Positions 34,804 through 41,708 of a stretch of 41,708 bases of DNA are shown piece by piece. The notes below the pieces were generated by a model, which did not search any database, was not told the origin of the DNA, and worked only from the letters and a program-made list of their open reading frames with translations. The stretch lies in NCBI GenBank assembly GCA_947449575.1, contig CANFRV010000030.1:1-41708 (forward strand). The letters are read 5' to 3'. Within the stretch, counting starts at the first letter, position 1, and each line of letters begins with the position of its first letter. This DNA comes from Flavobacteriales bacterium. GTDB taxonomy: Bacteria > Bacteroidota > Bacteroidia > Flavobacteriales_D > Crocinitomicaceae. Position numbers and translations under genes: made by a program.

Positions 34804-35879
34804 TGAATTTAACACAAAATATTCAAGAATCAAATCGGCCTTTTTTAATCACAGGACCTTGCAGTGCGGAATCTCCCGAACAAGTAATGTCCGTTGCGAA
34901 GGAAATTGCTGCTAATGGGCATGCGAATGTTTTAAGAGCGGGGATTTGGAAACCAAGAACTCGTCCTGATTCATTTGAAGGCATGGGAGAAATTGCTTTG
35001 CCCTGGCTAATTGAGGCAGGAAAAGAAACTGGACTTCCCGTTACGACAGAAATTGCGAATCGACATCATGCAGAATTAGCGTTAAAAGCTGGGGTTGATA
35101 TTTTATGGATTGGCGCTAGAACAACTGTAAATCCTTTTGCGATTCAAGAAATTGCTGATTTTTTAAAAGGAGTGAAAATTCCAGTCATGGTAAAAAATCC
35201 TGTGAACCCTGATTTAGAACTTTGGATTGGGGCCTTTGAACGTTTAGAGAAAGCTGGTATCACTGATTTAGTTGCAATTCACCGAGGTTTTTCTGTGTAC
35301 AAGCACCCTAAATATAGAAATGTTCCCACGTGGGAATTACCCATCGCTTTGCGTGAAAGATTGCCCGACTTACCTATTATTTGCGACCCGAGTCATATTA
35401 CAGGCAGGAGAGATTTATTGTTGGAAGTTTCTCAAAAAGCAATGGATTTAAACTTCGATGGATTGATGATTGAAACGCATCCGAATCCAGATAAAGCATG
35501 GTCCGATGCGGCTCAGCAAGTTACCCCAGATGGATTAAAAGATATTCTTAGTCAACTAATTCTTCGTACAAGAGATTTTTCTTCGATTGATACGGGTGCG
35601 ATCGATGAACTTCGACTAAAAATCACCAATTTAGATGATCGCTTATTTGATATTCTGTCTGCCAGAATGAACATGAGTGAGGAAGTGGGCCGCTTTAAAT
35701 TACAACATAATATCACTATTCTGCAGCAAGAAAGGTGGATCAAAATAATTGAATCTCGTTTAATTAAATCGGATAACTATCAACTTTCTGAGCGGTTTAT
35801 TCGGCAAATAATGGATGCTATTCATCAAGAATCCATTCGTCACCAGACAAAAGTGATGAACAAACGAAATGAACGATGA
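34803..35879 (+). CDS. Bifunctional DAHP synthase/chorismate mutase
   Basis: A 358-aa fusion. The N-terminal DAHP synthase (about 1-260; GPCSAESPEQV, LRAGIWKPRTRPDSFEG, DPSHITGRRDLL, MIETHPNPDKAWSDA) is followed by an AroQ-type chorismate mutase (about 265-350; IDELRLKITNLDDRLFDILSARM). Together they start the shikimate pathway and commit chorismate to prephenate. Fusion gives feedback control through the mutase domain in known relatives. It overlaps tsaB by one base and aroA by four. Confidence 0.94.
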   Translation: MNLTQNIQESNRPFLITGPCSAESPEQVMSVAKEIAANGHANVLRAGIWKPRTRPDSFEGMGEIALPWLIEAGKETGLPVTTEIANRHHAELALKAGVDILWIGARTTVNPFAIQEIADFLKGVKIPVMVKNPVNPDLELWIGAFERLEKAGITDLVAIHRGFSVYKHPKYRNVPTWELPIALRERLPDLPIICDPSHITGRRDLLLEVSQKAMDLNFDGLMIETHPNPDKAWSDAAQQVTPDGLKDILSQLILRTRDFSSIDTGAIDELRLKITNLDDRLFDILSARMNMSEEVGRFKLQHNITILQQERWIKIIESRLIKSDNYQLSERFIRQIMDAIHQESIRHQTKVMNKRNER

Positions 35880-37144
35880 AAAAAGTAATTCAACCTGGTA
35901 AAAGATTTGGAACAATAGCAATTCCAGCTTCAAAAAGTGATGCACAGCGTTCGCTTTTAGCAGCGGCTTTAGCGCATGGAGAAAGTAAAATCCATAATAT
36001 TGGTCAAAGTCAGGATGAAGTATCAATGATTTCCTCCATTCAAAAGTTAGGGGCAAAAGTGGATTTTATTAGTACAACATCAGCGCGTATTACTGGAATT
36101 AAAACCTTTCCCACACAAGTGGAGTTAAACGTGGGTGAAAGTGGGCTTGGGGTTCGCCTGCTGACTAGTATTTGCGCGGCGCATGATGGAATTTTCACTA
36201 TTCTTGGTACTGGTTCTTTGGAAAGCCGACCTTTGACTTTTTTCAGTGACACACTGCCGAAATTTGGGGCTACATTTCAATCAAATGAAGGATTTATTCC
36301 TCTACACATTGAAGGTCCCATGGAGGGAGCAACCGTTGAATTAGACGGAAGTTTGAGTTCGCAATATATTTCAGGATTATTGATGGCATTGCCGCTGGTG
36401 AAAAAAGATAGTCATTTGTATGTTTCAACTTTAAATAGTCTTCCCTATATTCAAATGACGTTAAGCACTTTAGGGAAATTTGGAATTGAAATTCTTCATC
36501 AAAATTATGAGGAATTTATTATTCGCGGCGAACAAAAGTATATGCCAACATACTACACCATTGAAAGTGATTGGAGTTCTGCTAGTTTTTGGTTGGTTGC
36601 TTCCGCGTTGGGAATGAATATTCAATTAACCGGACTTTCAATGACAAGTCTGCAAGCGGACAAACAAATTATTGACGCTTTTGAGGCAGCAAATTGCATC
36701 TTAAGTTACAAAGAAAATAAAATTAGAATGGATGGTCGAAATAGAACTCCCTTTCAATTTGATGCCACTCATTGCCCTGATTTATTTCCTGCATTGGCAA
36801 CGTTTGCAGCATTGTGTGATGGCCGATCCGAAATAAAGGGTGTCAACAGATTAGCGCATAAAGAAAGTAACCGAGGACTCGTTTTACAAGAAGAATTTGC
36901 AAATATTGGGGTGCTTATTATTATAGATGGCGACATCATGCACATTCATGGAAAAAACAGTATTGAAGGAGGAAAAGTAGATGCTCATCACGACCATCGG
37001 ATAGCCATGTGCTTTGGAATCGCAGCACTTTTCGCAGATGAACCCATTGAAATAAAAGGTGCTGAAGCAGTCGCAAAAAGTTACCCTCAATTTTGGGATG
37101 ACCTAGAAGAATTATTTATTGATTCACGGTTCAAAAAGACTTAA
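35876..37144 (+). CDS. aroA: 3-phosphoshikimate 1-carboxyvinyltransferase (EPSP synthase)
   Basis: A 422-aa EPSP synthase that joins shikimate-3-phosphate and PEP. Motifs are PASKSDAQRSLLAAAL near the N-terminus, GESGLGVRLL (about 86-95, in place of NAGTAMRPL), LSSQYISGLLMALPL, DWSSASFWL, CPDLFPALA, HKESNRG and DHRIAM. The divergent Gly-rich loop is usual in Bacteroidota enzymes. It starts with a four-base ATGA overlap with the upstream fusion gene. Its 3' end overlaps the convergent cbpM gene by 21 bases. Confidence 0.93.
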   Translation: MKKVIQPGKRFGTIAIPASKSDAQRSLLAAALAHGESKIHNIGQSQDEVSMISSIQKLGAKVDFISTTSARITGIKTFPTQVELNVGESGLGVRLLTSICAAHDGIFTILGTGSLESRPLTFFSDTLPKFGATFQSNEGFIPLHIEGPMEGATVELDGSLSSQYISGLLMALPLVKKDSHLYVSTLNSLPYIQMTLSTLGKFGIEILHQNYEEFIIRGEQKYMPTYYTIESDWSSASFWLVASALGMNIQLTGLSMTSLQADKQIIDAFEAANCILSYKENKIRMDGRNRTPFQFDATHCPDLFPALATFAALCDGRSEIKGVNRLAHKESNRGLVLQEEFANIGVLIIIDGDIMHIHGKNSIEGGKVDAHHDHRIAMCFGIAALFADEPIEIKGAEAVAKSYPQFWDDLEELFIDSRFKKT

Positions 37145-37417
37145 CCTATTTTTTGTGATTTTTAGCTCTTCCTGTAGGTCTTGATTTTTCTCCAATAATT
37201 GAAAAATTACAGCCAAACCTTCCATATTTATAGAAAAATCGACATGCAAACGTATCATTTTCTCCACTATTTCTAAATAATCTAGGTGAAAATAAAATGT
37301 TTCTTCCCATTCTACTACTTCAATAATTGAATGTTCGACCAGCAAATGAATAAATCCAGGTTCAATCGTGTGGTGTTTACAAAATTGATGTATTACTATA
37401 AAATCTTCTCTTTCCAT
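37124..37417 (-). CDS. cbpM: Chaperone modulator CbpM
   Basis: A 97-aa MerR-fold-like protein. It lies five bases after cbpA on the same strand, and known CbpM binds the J domain of CbpA and inhibits it. Visible features are a helical N-terminus (FIVIHQFCKHHTIEPGFIHLLVEHSI), the YLEIVEKMIRLHVDFSINMEGL helix and a C-terminal coiled stretch LEKNQDLQEELKITKNRL. The last seven codons are antisense to the end of aroA. Confidence 0.87.
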   Translation of the reverse strand: MEREDFIVIHQFCKHHTIEPGFIHLLVEHSIIEVVEWEETFYFHLDYLEIVEKMIRLHVDFSINMEGLAVIFQLLEKNQDLQEELKITKNRLSLFEP

Positions 37418-37422
37418 GGCTG

Positions 37423-38307
37423 TTACAATTTAGAAATTTCTGTAAATAGCTCCTTTTGCTTTTCTGTCAAATTGGTGGGTATTTTCACTTGATAAGTAAT
37501 GATTAAATCACCAAATTCACCTTCTTTCTTATAGACAGGCATTCCTTTCCCTTTCAACTTTACTTTTGTTCCCGATTGTATGCCAGGAGGAACGGTTAAT
37601 TTTACTTTAGAATTTAGGGTTTCGATTTCTAATTCTCCACCCAAAATCGCCTTGTATAAATCAATCGAAACGTCTAACAGCAAATTAGTACCATCTCTCT
37701 TAAAATTAGATTTATTTTCGATCACAAACGAAATGTAAAGATCACCTTTCGGTCCACCATTAGCCCCTTCCCCTCCATGACCAGTAATTTTAATCGTCTG
37801 CCCATTTTCAACACCCGCCGGAATAGTGATTCGAATATTCTTTCCGTTAACCGTTAACGTTTGTTTTTGTGAAACCAAAATATCGGTCATATTCAAACGA
37901 ATTTCCGAAGCATAATCCTGCCCCTTGTAGGAAGTATTTCGTTGTTGACCAGCACCACCGCGAGCGCCAAACATTGATTCAAAGAAACTCGAAAAATCTT
38001 CGCCGCCATATCCCTCAAAACTCTCTTGCCGCGTTGATCCTCTTTGTTGCCTTTGCTGTTGCTGTCTATCAAATTCTTCCGAATGTTTCCAATCTTTTCC
38101 GTATTTATCGTATTTTTTCCTTTTTTCAGGATCACTTAAGACTTCATTTGCTTCATTAATACCCTGAAATAAAGCTTTTGCTTTTTCATCATTTGGATTT
38201 AAATCAGGATGATGCTTTCTAGCCATTTTACGATAGGCTTTCTTAATATCAGCCTCAGTAGCTGATTTTTCTATACCCAATACTTTATAATAATCAACGA
38301 ATTCCAT
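37423..38307 (-). CDS. cbpA: J-domain co-chaperone, CbpA/DnaJ-like
   Basis: A 294-aa DnaJ-class protein without a zinc finger. The J domain (1-70) has HPD at 33-35 ([13 protein letters not shown]). A Gln/Arg/Gly-rich linker (about 78-118) and C-terminal substrate domains I and II (about 125-285; [38 protein letters not shown]) follow. It stimulates DnaK ATPase. The adjacent cbpM supports the CbpA assignment. Confidence 0.93.
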   Translation of the reverse strand: MEFVDYYKVLGIEKSATEADIKKAYRKMARKHHPDLNPNDEKAKALFQGINEANEVLSDPEKRKKYDKYGKDWKHSEEFDRQQQQRQQRGSTRQESFEGYGGEDFSSFFESMFGARGGAGQQRNTSYKGQDYASEIRLNMTDILVSQKQTLTVNGKNIRITIPAGVENGQTIKITGHGGEGANGGPKGDLYISFVIENKSNFKRDGTNLLLDVSIDLYKAILGGELEIETLNSKVKLTVPPGIQSGTKVKLKGKGMPVYKKEGEFGDLIITYQVKIPTNLTEKQKELFTEISKL

Positions 38308-38554
38308 ATGAATAGGTATTTACAATTCTACCGCCACAAAATTGCAAAAACAGATTTCGGTTAAAAATGATTTTGATCAGTTTCAGAAAATGAAGGGTTG
38401 AAGAATAGGATCCTTAGGTGTTGGATATTAAATTTAGTAATCATTTAAAGTTCAATTCTGGAGACGCTAACTTGCGTATATCCGCCCAAATTTAGAAATA
38501 GACGCCATAATTTTCTTTTATACACAACTTTTTCCTTAACTTAAGTAAGAAAAA

Positions 38555-38743
38555 TTGACCCTGAAATACGCTCATTCTCTCAGGCATAGTTTTGCAACGC
38601 ATTTACTTGAGAATGGAACAAATTTAAGGTACATACAAAGTTTATTAGGGCAAGCGAATAGTAAAACTAATGAAATATACACACATGTTACCACAAAGGG
38701 ATTTGAAGGTTTAAAAAGTCCTTTGGATAATTTGGATATCTAA
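38555..38743 (+). pseudogene. Truncated tyrosine recombinase (integrase), C-terminal remnant
   Basis: The remaining ~62 codons encode the end of a tyrosine recombinase: [25 protein letters not shown] (box II Arg region), [13 protein letters not shown] (with the catalytic Tyr; the usual GH is GQ) and the tail [14 protein letters not shown]. The SPLD-x-L tail after IYTHV is also seen in integron integrases. An in-frame TAA nine bases upstream of the TTG start, and lack of the catalytic N-terminal half, mark it as broken. It sits at the left border of an AT-rich accessory block. Confidence 0.8.
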
Positions 38744-38879
38744 AAATAAAATGTAATTTAGAAGAAAAATTGTAAAAAAGTATGAACCGACCGCTTATGC
38801 TATTCATTAATAAAGAGTCAAAATCGGGAGCAATCGGATATATTTCTGATTTTGAATATATTACTAGAAATAGATATAG

Positions 38880-38919
38880 TGGATATTAACGCAATTGCGT
38901 ATAGCGACACGTTATAGGC
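38880..38919. other. Left boundary site of accessory block
   Basis: It contains the perfect palindrome ACGCAATTGCGT (38889-38900) followed by GTTATAGGC (38911-38919). TTGCGTATA occurs here (38895-38903) and again at 38472-38480, so direct copies flank the recombinase remnant. GTTATAGGC is the exact inverse of GCCTATAAC at 41306-41314. It resembles an attC-type R' core (GTTRRRY) with one misfit. A 35-codon ORF (38782-38889) overlaps it but has no support. Confidence 0.5.
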
Positions 38920-39023
38920 AAGTTTTGTAAATTGCAAACATATAAATGGAGACCAGAAACCATTAAAAAACGGGGTGTAACCGAAAAACCATACGAGTAG
39001 GTATATAAAATAAATTAAAAAAA

Positions 39024-40304
39024 ATGAAAGACCTTTTAAAATTCTCTAAGTATCTCGAAACTGATTTCGTTAATTCAAATCCAACATATCAATCAAAAAT
39101 GGATTTGGCAATTTCATCATTAGTAACAGGTGATTATCAAAAAGCCAAAAATATGTTTGATGCTGCAATTGAAATTGATTCTCAATTTCCATCTGCTTGG
39201 TTAGGTAAAGCTTTTTCTGAAATAGCATATGTGGAAGACGAACACTTTAATTCATTAACAATTGACGAATATTTAAGTCGGGCAATGAGAACGACAGACA
39301 ATATACTTAAGTATAAAGTTGCGATTGCAGGATGTTTAGCTTATCGACACGCTGTAATAATTAAGAAATGTGTTCTAGCTGTGGAAGAAGCGCTCCGCCA
39401 GAAAAAAGAAGCAGAGAAGGCAAAAAGCAGAGGTATTACTACCGCAATCGTAGGATCAATGTTTACTGGTAAAGATAAAAGTATTGGTTCTAATATAGTT
39501 GGCGGGGCTTTAATTGCTGGGGGAGCATCTTATGCTATGCAATCTCATTTAAAAGCTAAAGAATTAGAATTATTAGGTAATAGTATATACACTTCTGCTT
39601 TATCTCAAACATATTTATCAACACCAATAATCCACTTATGTGGCACCCTTGAAGATAAAATTGAAGATAGTAATTTACGTAATAATTTCAATGTTGTTAT
39701 GGATTCTTGGAAAGATTCCGTAATTTATCTTTACAATAAGCAACGTGAACAATTAGTAGCTCGTTTGAAAAAATTTAGCGTTTCAGAAGCTGAGAATATT
39801 CAAAAGTTACTTAATGACCCGAATTCAATTCAAGAAGTTGGAGAGTTTGTTGCATTTATGAAAATAATTGGTTTGTCTAATCATAAAATATTTGATTTAC
39901 TTAATAAACTTTTTAAAGAAACATTACCAAAACATTTTGACAACCCTGAAGCTAAATCTGCTCTTGAAGAAGCAAAGAAAAAACAAAAAAACGCCATGGC
40001 ATTAGCAGGTATTACTGTTGTCGCTGGAACAATTTTTTATTTTGTAAGAGTTCAACAAGTTCAAGCAGAGTATGGAGACACAAATAGCACAGTTGGTTTA
40101 AGTTTAGCTATTGATATAGCAGGTATTGTTATAGGAGTTTGGTTATCTCAGAAAGCCAGAACTACTGAAATGAAAGATTTCGAAAAAGTTTATGCGCAAG
40201 CAATAAACGACATAAATTCTATAAGTATAACCCGGAATGACTTTAATCTTAATCTAATTGATACGCAGAATAGTAATAATAACAACAACGCTTTGGGTAA
40301 TTAA
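39024..40304 (+). CDS. TPR-containing membrane protein, unknown function
   Basis: A 426-aa protein with no named family. N-terminal TPR-like repeats (about 15-130; ISSLVTGDYQKAKNMFDAAIEIDSQFPSAWLGKAF), a basic helix (about 120-140), a Gly/Ala-rich hydrophobic stretch (about 155-175), a helical middle, and two hydrophobic segments near the C-terminus (about 325-341 and 352-372). The tail is Asn-rich. It is the first gene in the accessory block and more AT-rich than its chromosomal neighbours. The next ORF overlaps its end by 47 bases. Function unknown. Confidence 0.75.
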   Translation: MKDLLKFSKYLETDFVNSNPTYQSKMDLAISSLVTGDYQKAKNMFDAAIEIDSQFPSAWLGKAFSEIAYVEDEHFNSLTIDEYLSRAMRTTDNILKYKVAIAGCLAYRHAVIIKKCVLAVEEALRQKKEAEKAKSRGITTAIVGSMFTGKDKSIGSNIVGGALIAGGASYAMQSHLKAKELELLGNSIYTSALSQTYLSTPIIHLCGTLEDKIEDSNLRNNFNVVMDSWKDSVIYLYNKQREQLVARLKKFSVSEAENIQKLLNDPNSIQEVGEFVAFMKIIGLSNHKIFDLLNKLFKETLPKHFDNPEAKSALEEAKKKQKNAMALAGITVVAGTIFYFVRVQQVQAEYGDTNSTVGLSLAIDIAGIVIGVWLSQKARTTEMKDFEKVYAQAINDINSISITRNDFNLNLIDTQNSNNNNNALGN

Positions 40305-40587
40305 TGAAATACTACAATTAACAGATGTATTTCATAAATACGCATTTTTTAATTATTTAGTTATTCATCTCTCATCGTTGTATGGAGCGATTATATTTTG
40401 TTTTTTAATAGCTTATTTGAAGCTCAATAAAACACTAATGATTGCACCAATAGCTATTGAAATATTTCAGTCTTGGCTGTCTTGTCGTTGTTTTGATTAT
40501 TGGGATTTAATTTTTTCTCTAATTGGAATTTTAACAGTGTTGATGGTTCTAACTAAAGAAAAAAACAAGTTGATTTCAAATAAATAA
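40258..40587 (+). CDS. Small multi-pass membrane protein, VanZ/DUF2809-like
   Basis: About 109 aa from a TTG at 40258; no ATG start is in frame before the first membrane helix, so the start is uncertain. Three to four hydrophobic helices are visible, and FQSWLSCRCFDYWDLIFSLIGI resembles the R-x-x-D-x-x-D-x-x-x-N-x-x-G helix of VanZ/DUF2809-like proteins, here with Ser in place of Asn. It overlaps the preceding gene by 47 bases. Function unknown. Confidence 0.6.
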   Translation: MIRRIVIITTTLWVINEILQLTDVFHKYAFFNYLVIHLSSLYGAIIFCFLIAYLKLNKTLMIAPIAIEIFQSWLSCRCFDYWDLIFSLIGILTVLMVLTKEKNKLISNK

Positions 40588-40596
40588 AAGATTTAT

Positions 40597-40797
40597 ATGG
40601 AAAAAGATGAATTAATTAAAAGCGCCACAGACATTTGGTGCTTGTATGGTCAAGCTATTAACAAAGCTTTTGAACTCAATGGTTTTCTAATCGAAAGTAA
40701 GCCTTTGGAAATTATTTTAAAAAGTAATTCTGATGAAAAAATCATTCAATTTATTGATTATGTGAAATCACAAATTGAGTTATTGGATGACAAATAA
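40597..40797 (+). CDS. Small hypothetical protein
   Basis: A 66-aa protein starting with ATG nine bases after the preceding stop and ending eight bases before the GIY-YIG gene. It is acidic and predicted helical (ELIKSATDIWCLYGQAINKAFELNGF, then KIIQFIDYVKSQIELLDD). No family recognised. Tight spacing suggests it belongs to one transcript with its neighbours. Confidence 0.55.
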   Translation: MEKDELIKSATDIWCLYGQAINKAFELNGFLIESKPLEIILKSNSDEKIIQFIDYVKSQIELLDDK

Positions 40798-40805
40798 ATT
40801 AATAG

Positions 40806-41276
40806 ATGACAATTGAAGAATTAAAAAAAATTATTGAACCATACATTGAGGAGCCAATAATTGAATTTGTTATTGAAAAAAAAATATTTTCTACTGAAAA
40901 CGGTAGGAAAATGTTCAATAAAGAAATAAGAAAAAGCGTTGAAAAAAAATTCGGTGTTTACATTTGGCTTAATACCGCAACTAATAAAATAGTTTACATC
41001 GGTATGGCTGGGAAAATTAAAACAGACGGCACTCCTGGTGACCATTCGGTTCAAAATAGACTTTTAGCATCTAGAGGAAAAAATAAAGTCACGAAAAAAG
41101 ACATCCAAACTAATGACTATGTTCGTAATTATATGATTGACAATAATGTTGAAAAATTGGATTTCTACATCATGTATTCAAAAACTGGAGAGCCGCCAGC
41201 TTTTATTGAAGCTCTTTTGCTTTATAAGTATTACAAGAAAAACAAAAGACTTCCTAAACTGAATAATTCCTTTTGA
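40806..41276 (+). CDS. GIY-YIG nuclease-fold protein
   Basis: A 156-aa protein with a recognisable GIY-YIG core: GVY (50-52) and YIG (64-66) at the usual spacing, Arg R85 in SVQNRLLASRG, a likely catalytic Glu E135 in AFIEALLLYKYY, and a terminal Asn (N153/N154). The first 45 residues are a helical extension. GIY-YIG enzymes cut DNA in repair, restriction or homing; this small stand-alone form is not a known homing type. It is the last gene of the block, 29 bases before the hairpin repeat. Confidence 0.75.
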   Translation: MTIEELKKIIEPYIEEPIIEFVIEKKIFSTENGRKMFNKEIRKSVEKKFGVYIWLNTATNKIVYIGMAGKIKTDGTPGDHSVQNRLLASRGKNKVTKKDIQTNDYVRNYMIDNNVEKLDFYIMYSKTGEPPAFIEALLLYKYYKKNKRLPKLNNSF

Positions 41277-41305
41277 AAAAGCAGTTCTCTAATTTAAATA
41301 AACCA

Positions 41306-41439
41306 GCCTATAACAGCACCTACAAGAAATTGGCGGTTCAGTGGTTAAATGAAGCTTTGTGCTTCGTATCAAGTTCAGTGGTGGCAGACAGTTTTCGTCT
41401 CCGAAATCGCCAACTTCTTGTAGCTGCAAAACGTCAGGC
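41306..41439. repeat. attC-like imperfect hairpin, right boundary of accessory block
   Basis: The left arm is 41306-41335 (GCCTATAAC then GCACCTACAAGAAATTGGCG) and the right arm 41408-41439 (CGCCAACTTCTTGTAGCTGC then ACGTCAGGC). CTACAAGAA-TTGGCG pairs with CGCCAA-TTCTTGTAG with one mismatch, GC follows, and outer GGC/GCC pairs close it. The central 72 bases hold two small stems (GAAGC/GCTTC at 41351-41365, AGAC/GTCT at 41386-41400) and a direct repeat GTTCAGTGG. Length 134 bases is in the attC range. The ends differ from GTTRRRY at one position, so it is not canonical. Confidence 0.7.
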
Positions 41440-41524
41440 TGTGAAAAAACCTACATTTTCACACTCCACCTGTCAAAATAGCTTTGTTTTTTTTCGATTT
41501 TAAGCGTTGTATTGGGTTGTATTT

Positions 41525-41708
41525 TTAGGCTACGGATTTGTAATTCAAAATACGAAAGTTGTCACAGAGTCTTAAAAATAGCTGTTTTTTGTTCGATTTT
41601 AGGAAAGCAGGGTATTTTGGTTTCCATTTCTTGAGTTTTTCCAATAACTTTTCTATTCCTAGTATATTGATGGCCCGTTTCATATTATAAACCGTCATGA
41701 TCAATGCC
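41525..41708 (-). CDS. Transposase, C-terminal fragment at window edge
   Basis: The last 60 codons of a minus-strand ORF that continues past the right edge. It reads ALIMTVYNMKRAINILG and then a Lys-rich tail. The phrase (hydrophobic)YNMKRAINILG is typical of the end of IS1182/IS4-type DDE transposases in Bacteroidota. A 30-base part of it (41576-41604) recurs outside the ORF at 41475-41504. The element's other end is not in the window. Confidence 0.7.
   Translation of the reverse strand, partial: ALIMTVYNMKRAINILGIEKLLEKLKKWKPKYPAFLKSNKKQLFLRLCDNFRILNYKSVA

Noticed and set aside
38782-38889. 35-codon ORF between recombinase remnant and accessory block
   Set aside because: It is short, with no family or spacing support, and it overlaps the palindromic boundary site.
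39024-41276. Named phage-defence system
   Set aside because: Apart from the GIY-YIG core, no diagnostic defence domains are visible; only a speculative link is kept as a finding.
41273-41503. 76-codon ORF after the GIY-YIG gene
   Set aside because: It is read entirely through the hairpin repeat and its flanks; codons follow the repeat, not a protein pattern.

Overview
The window reads as chromosome of a low-GC Bacteroidota bacterium, most likely order Flavobacteriales and possibly near Crocinitomicaceae/Fluviicola (inference). The reasons are: promoters of the TAnnTTTG (-7) type, genes without clear Shine-Dalgarno sequences, protein families typical of the phylum (fused DAHP synthase/chorismate mutase, LytTR proteins with membrane segments, S9 DPP-IV peptidases, tyrosine recombinases ending in SPLDNL), and intergenic repeats of Bacteroidota style. 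No rRNA, tRNA or CRISPR array was seen.

Layout. 1-3000: a TPR membrane protein coupled to a membrane-anchored LytTR regulator, then a probable toxin-antitoxin pair (50-aa protein plus TacT-like GNAT). 3145-11533: a complete isoleucine/valine operon, ilvE-D-B-N-C-A plus an ArsC-like gene. It is preceded by a well-formed attenuator: promoter, a 20-residue leader peptide with 12 Ile/Val/Leu residues, and mutually exclusive antiterminator and terminator stems. 11537-20447 (minus strand): YceH-like protein, DPP-IV peptidase, DUF2461 protein, a thiolase and FadN-like beta-oxidation pair, a hotdog thioesterase and an acidic unknown protein. 20941-24578: two DEAD-box helicases and RluF, all RNA or ribosome related. 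24681-28477: a methyltransferase-fold protein, a Fic AMPylase-like protein and a FadE-like acyl-CoA dehydrogenase that completes the beta-oxidation set. 28616-34112: a small exported protein, RNase HII, a large anchored unknown protein, and two OmpR-type response regulators without kinases. A possible small RNA lies between the regulators. 34135-38307: tsaB, DAHP synthase/chorismate mutase and aroA (overlapping genes), convergent with cbpM-cbpA.

From about 38460 to the right edge the character changes to accessory DNA. It holds a tyrosine-recombinase remnant whose tail resembles integron integrases, then a 2.4-kb AT-rich block of four unknown or poorly known genes (TPR/membrane protein, small membrane protein, 66-aa protein, GIY-YIG protein). 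The block is bounded by GTTATAGGC on the left and its exact inverse GCCTATAAC on the right. The right copy opens a 134-bp imperfect hairpin that looks like an attC-type recombination site. The 3' end of a transposase closes the window. This cassette-like block is the best candidate for an undescribed system.

The intergenic spaces carry several repeat families: a CACAGAG family that includes a 74-bp tandem array, G/C-rich double hairpins, and TTAGG-type inverted repeats. Many sit inside operons, between co-directional genes.
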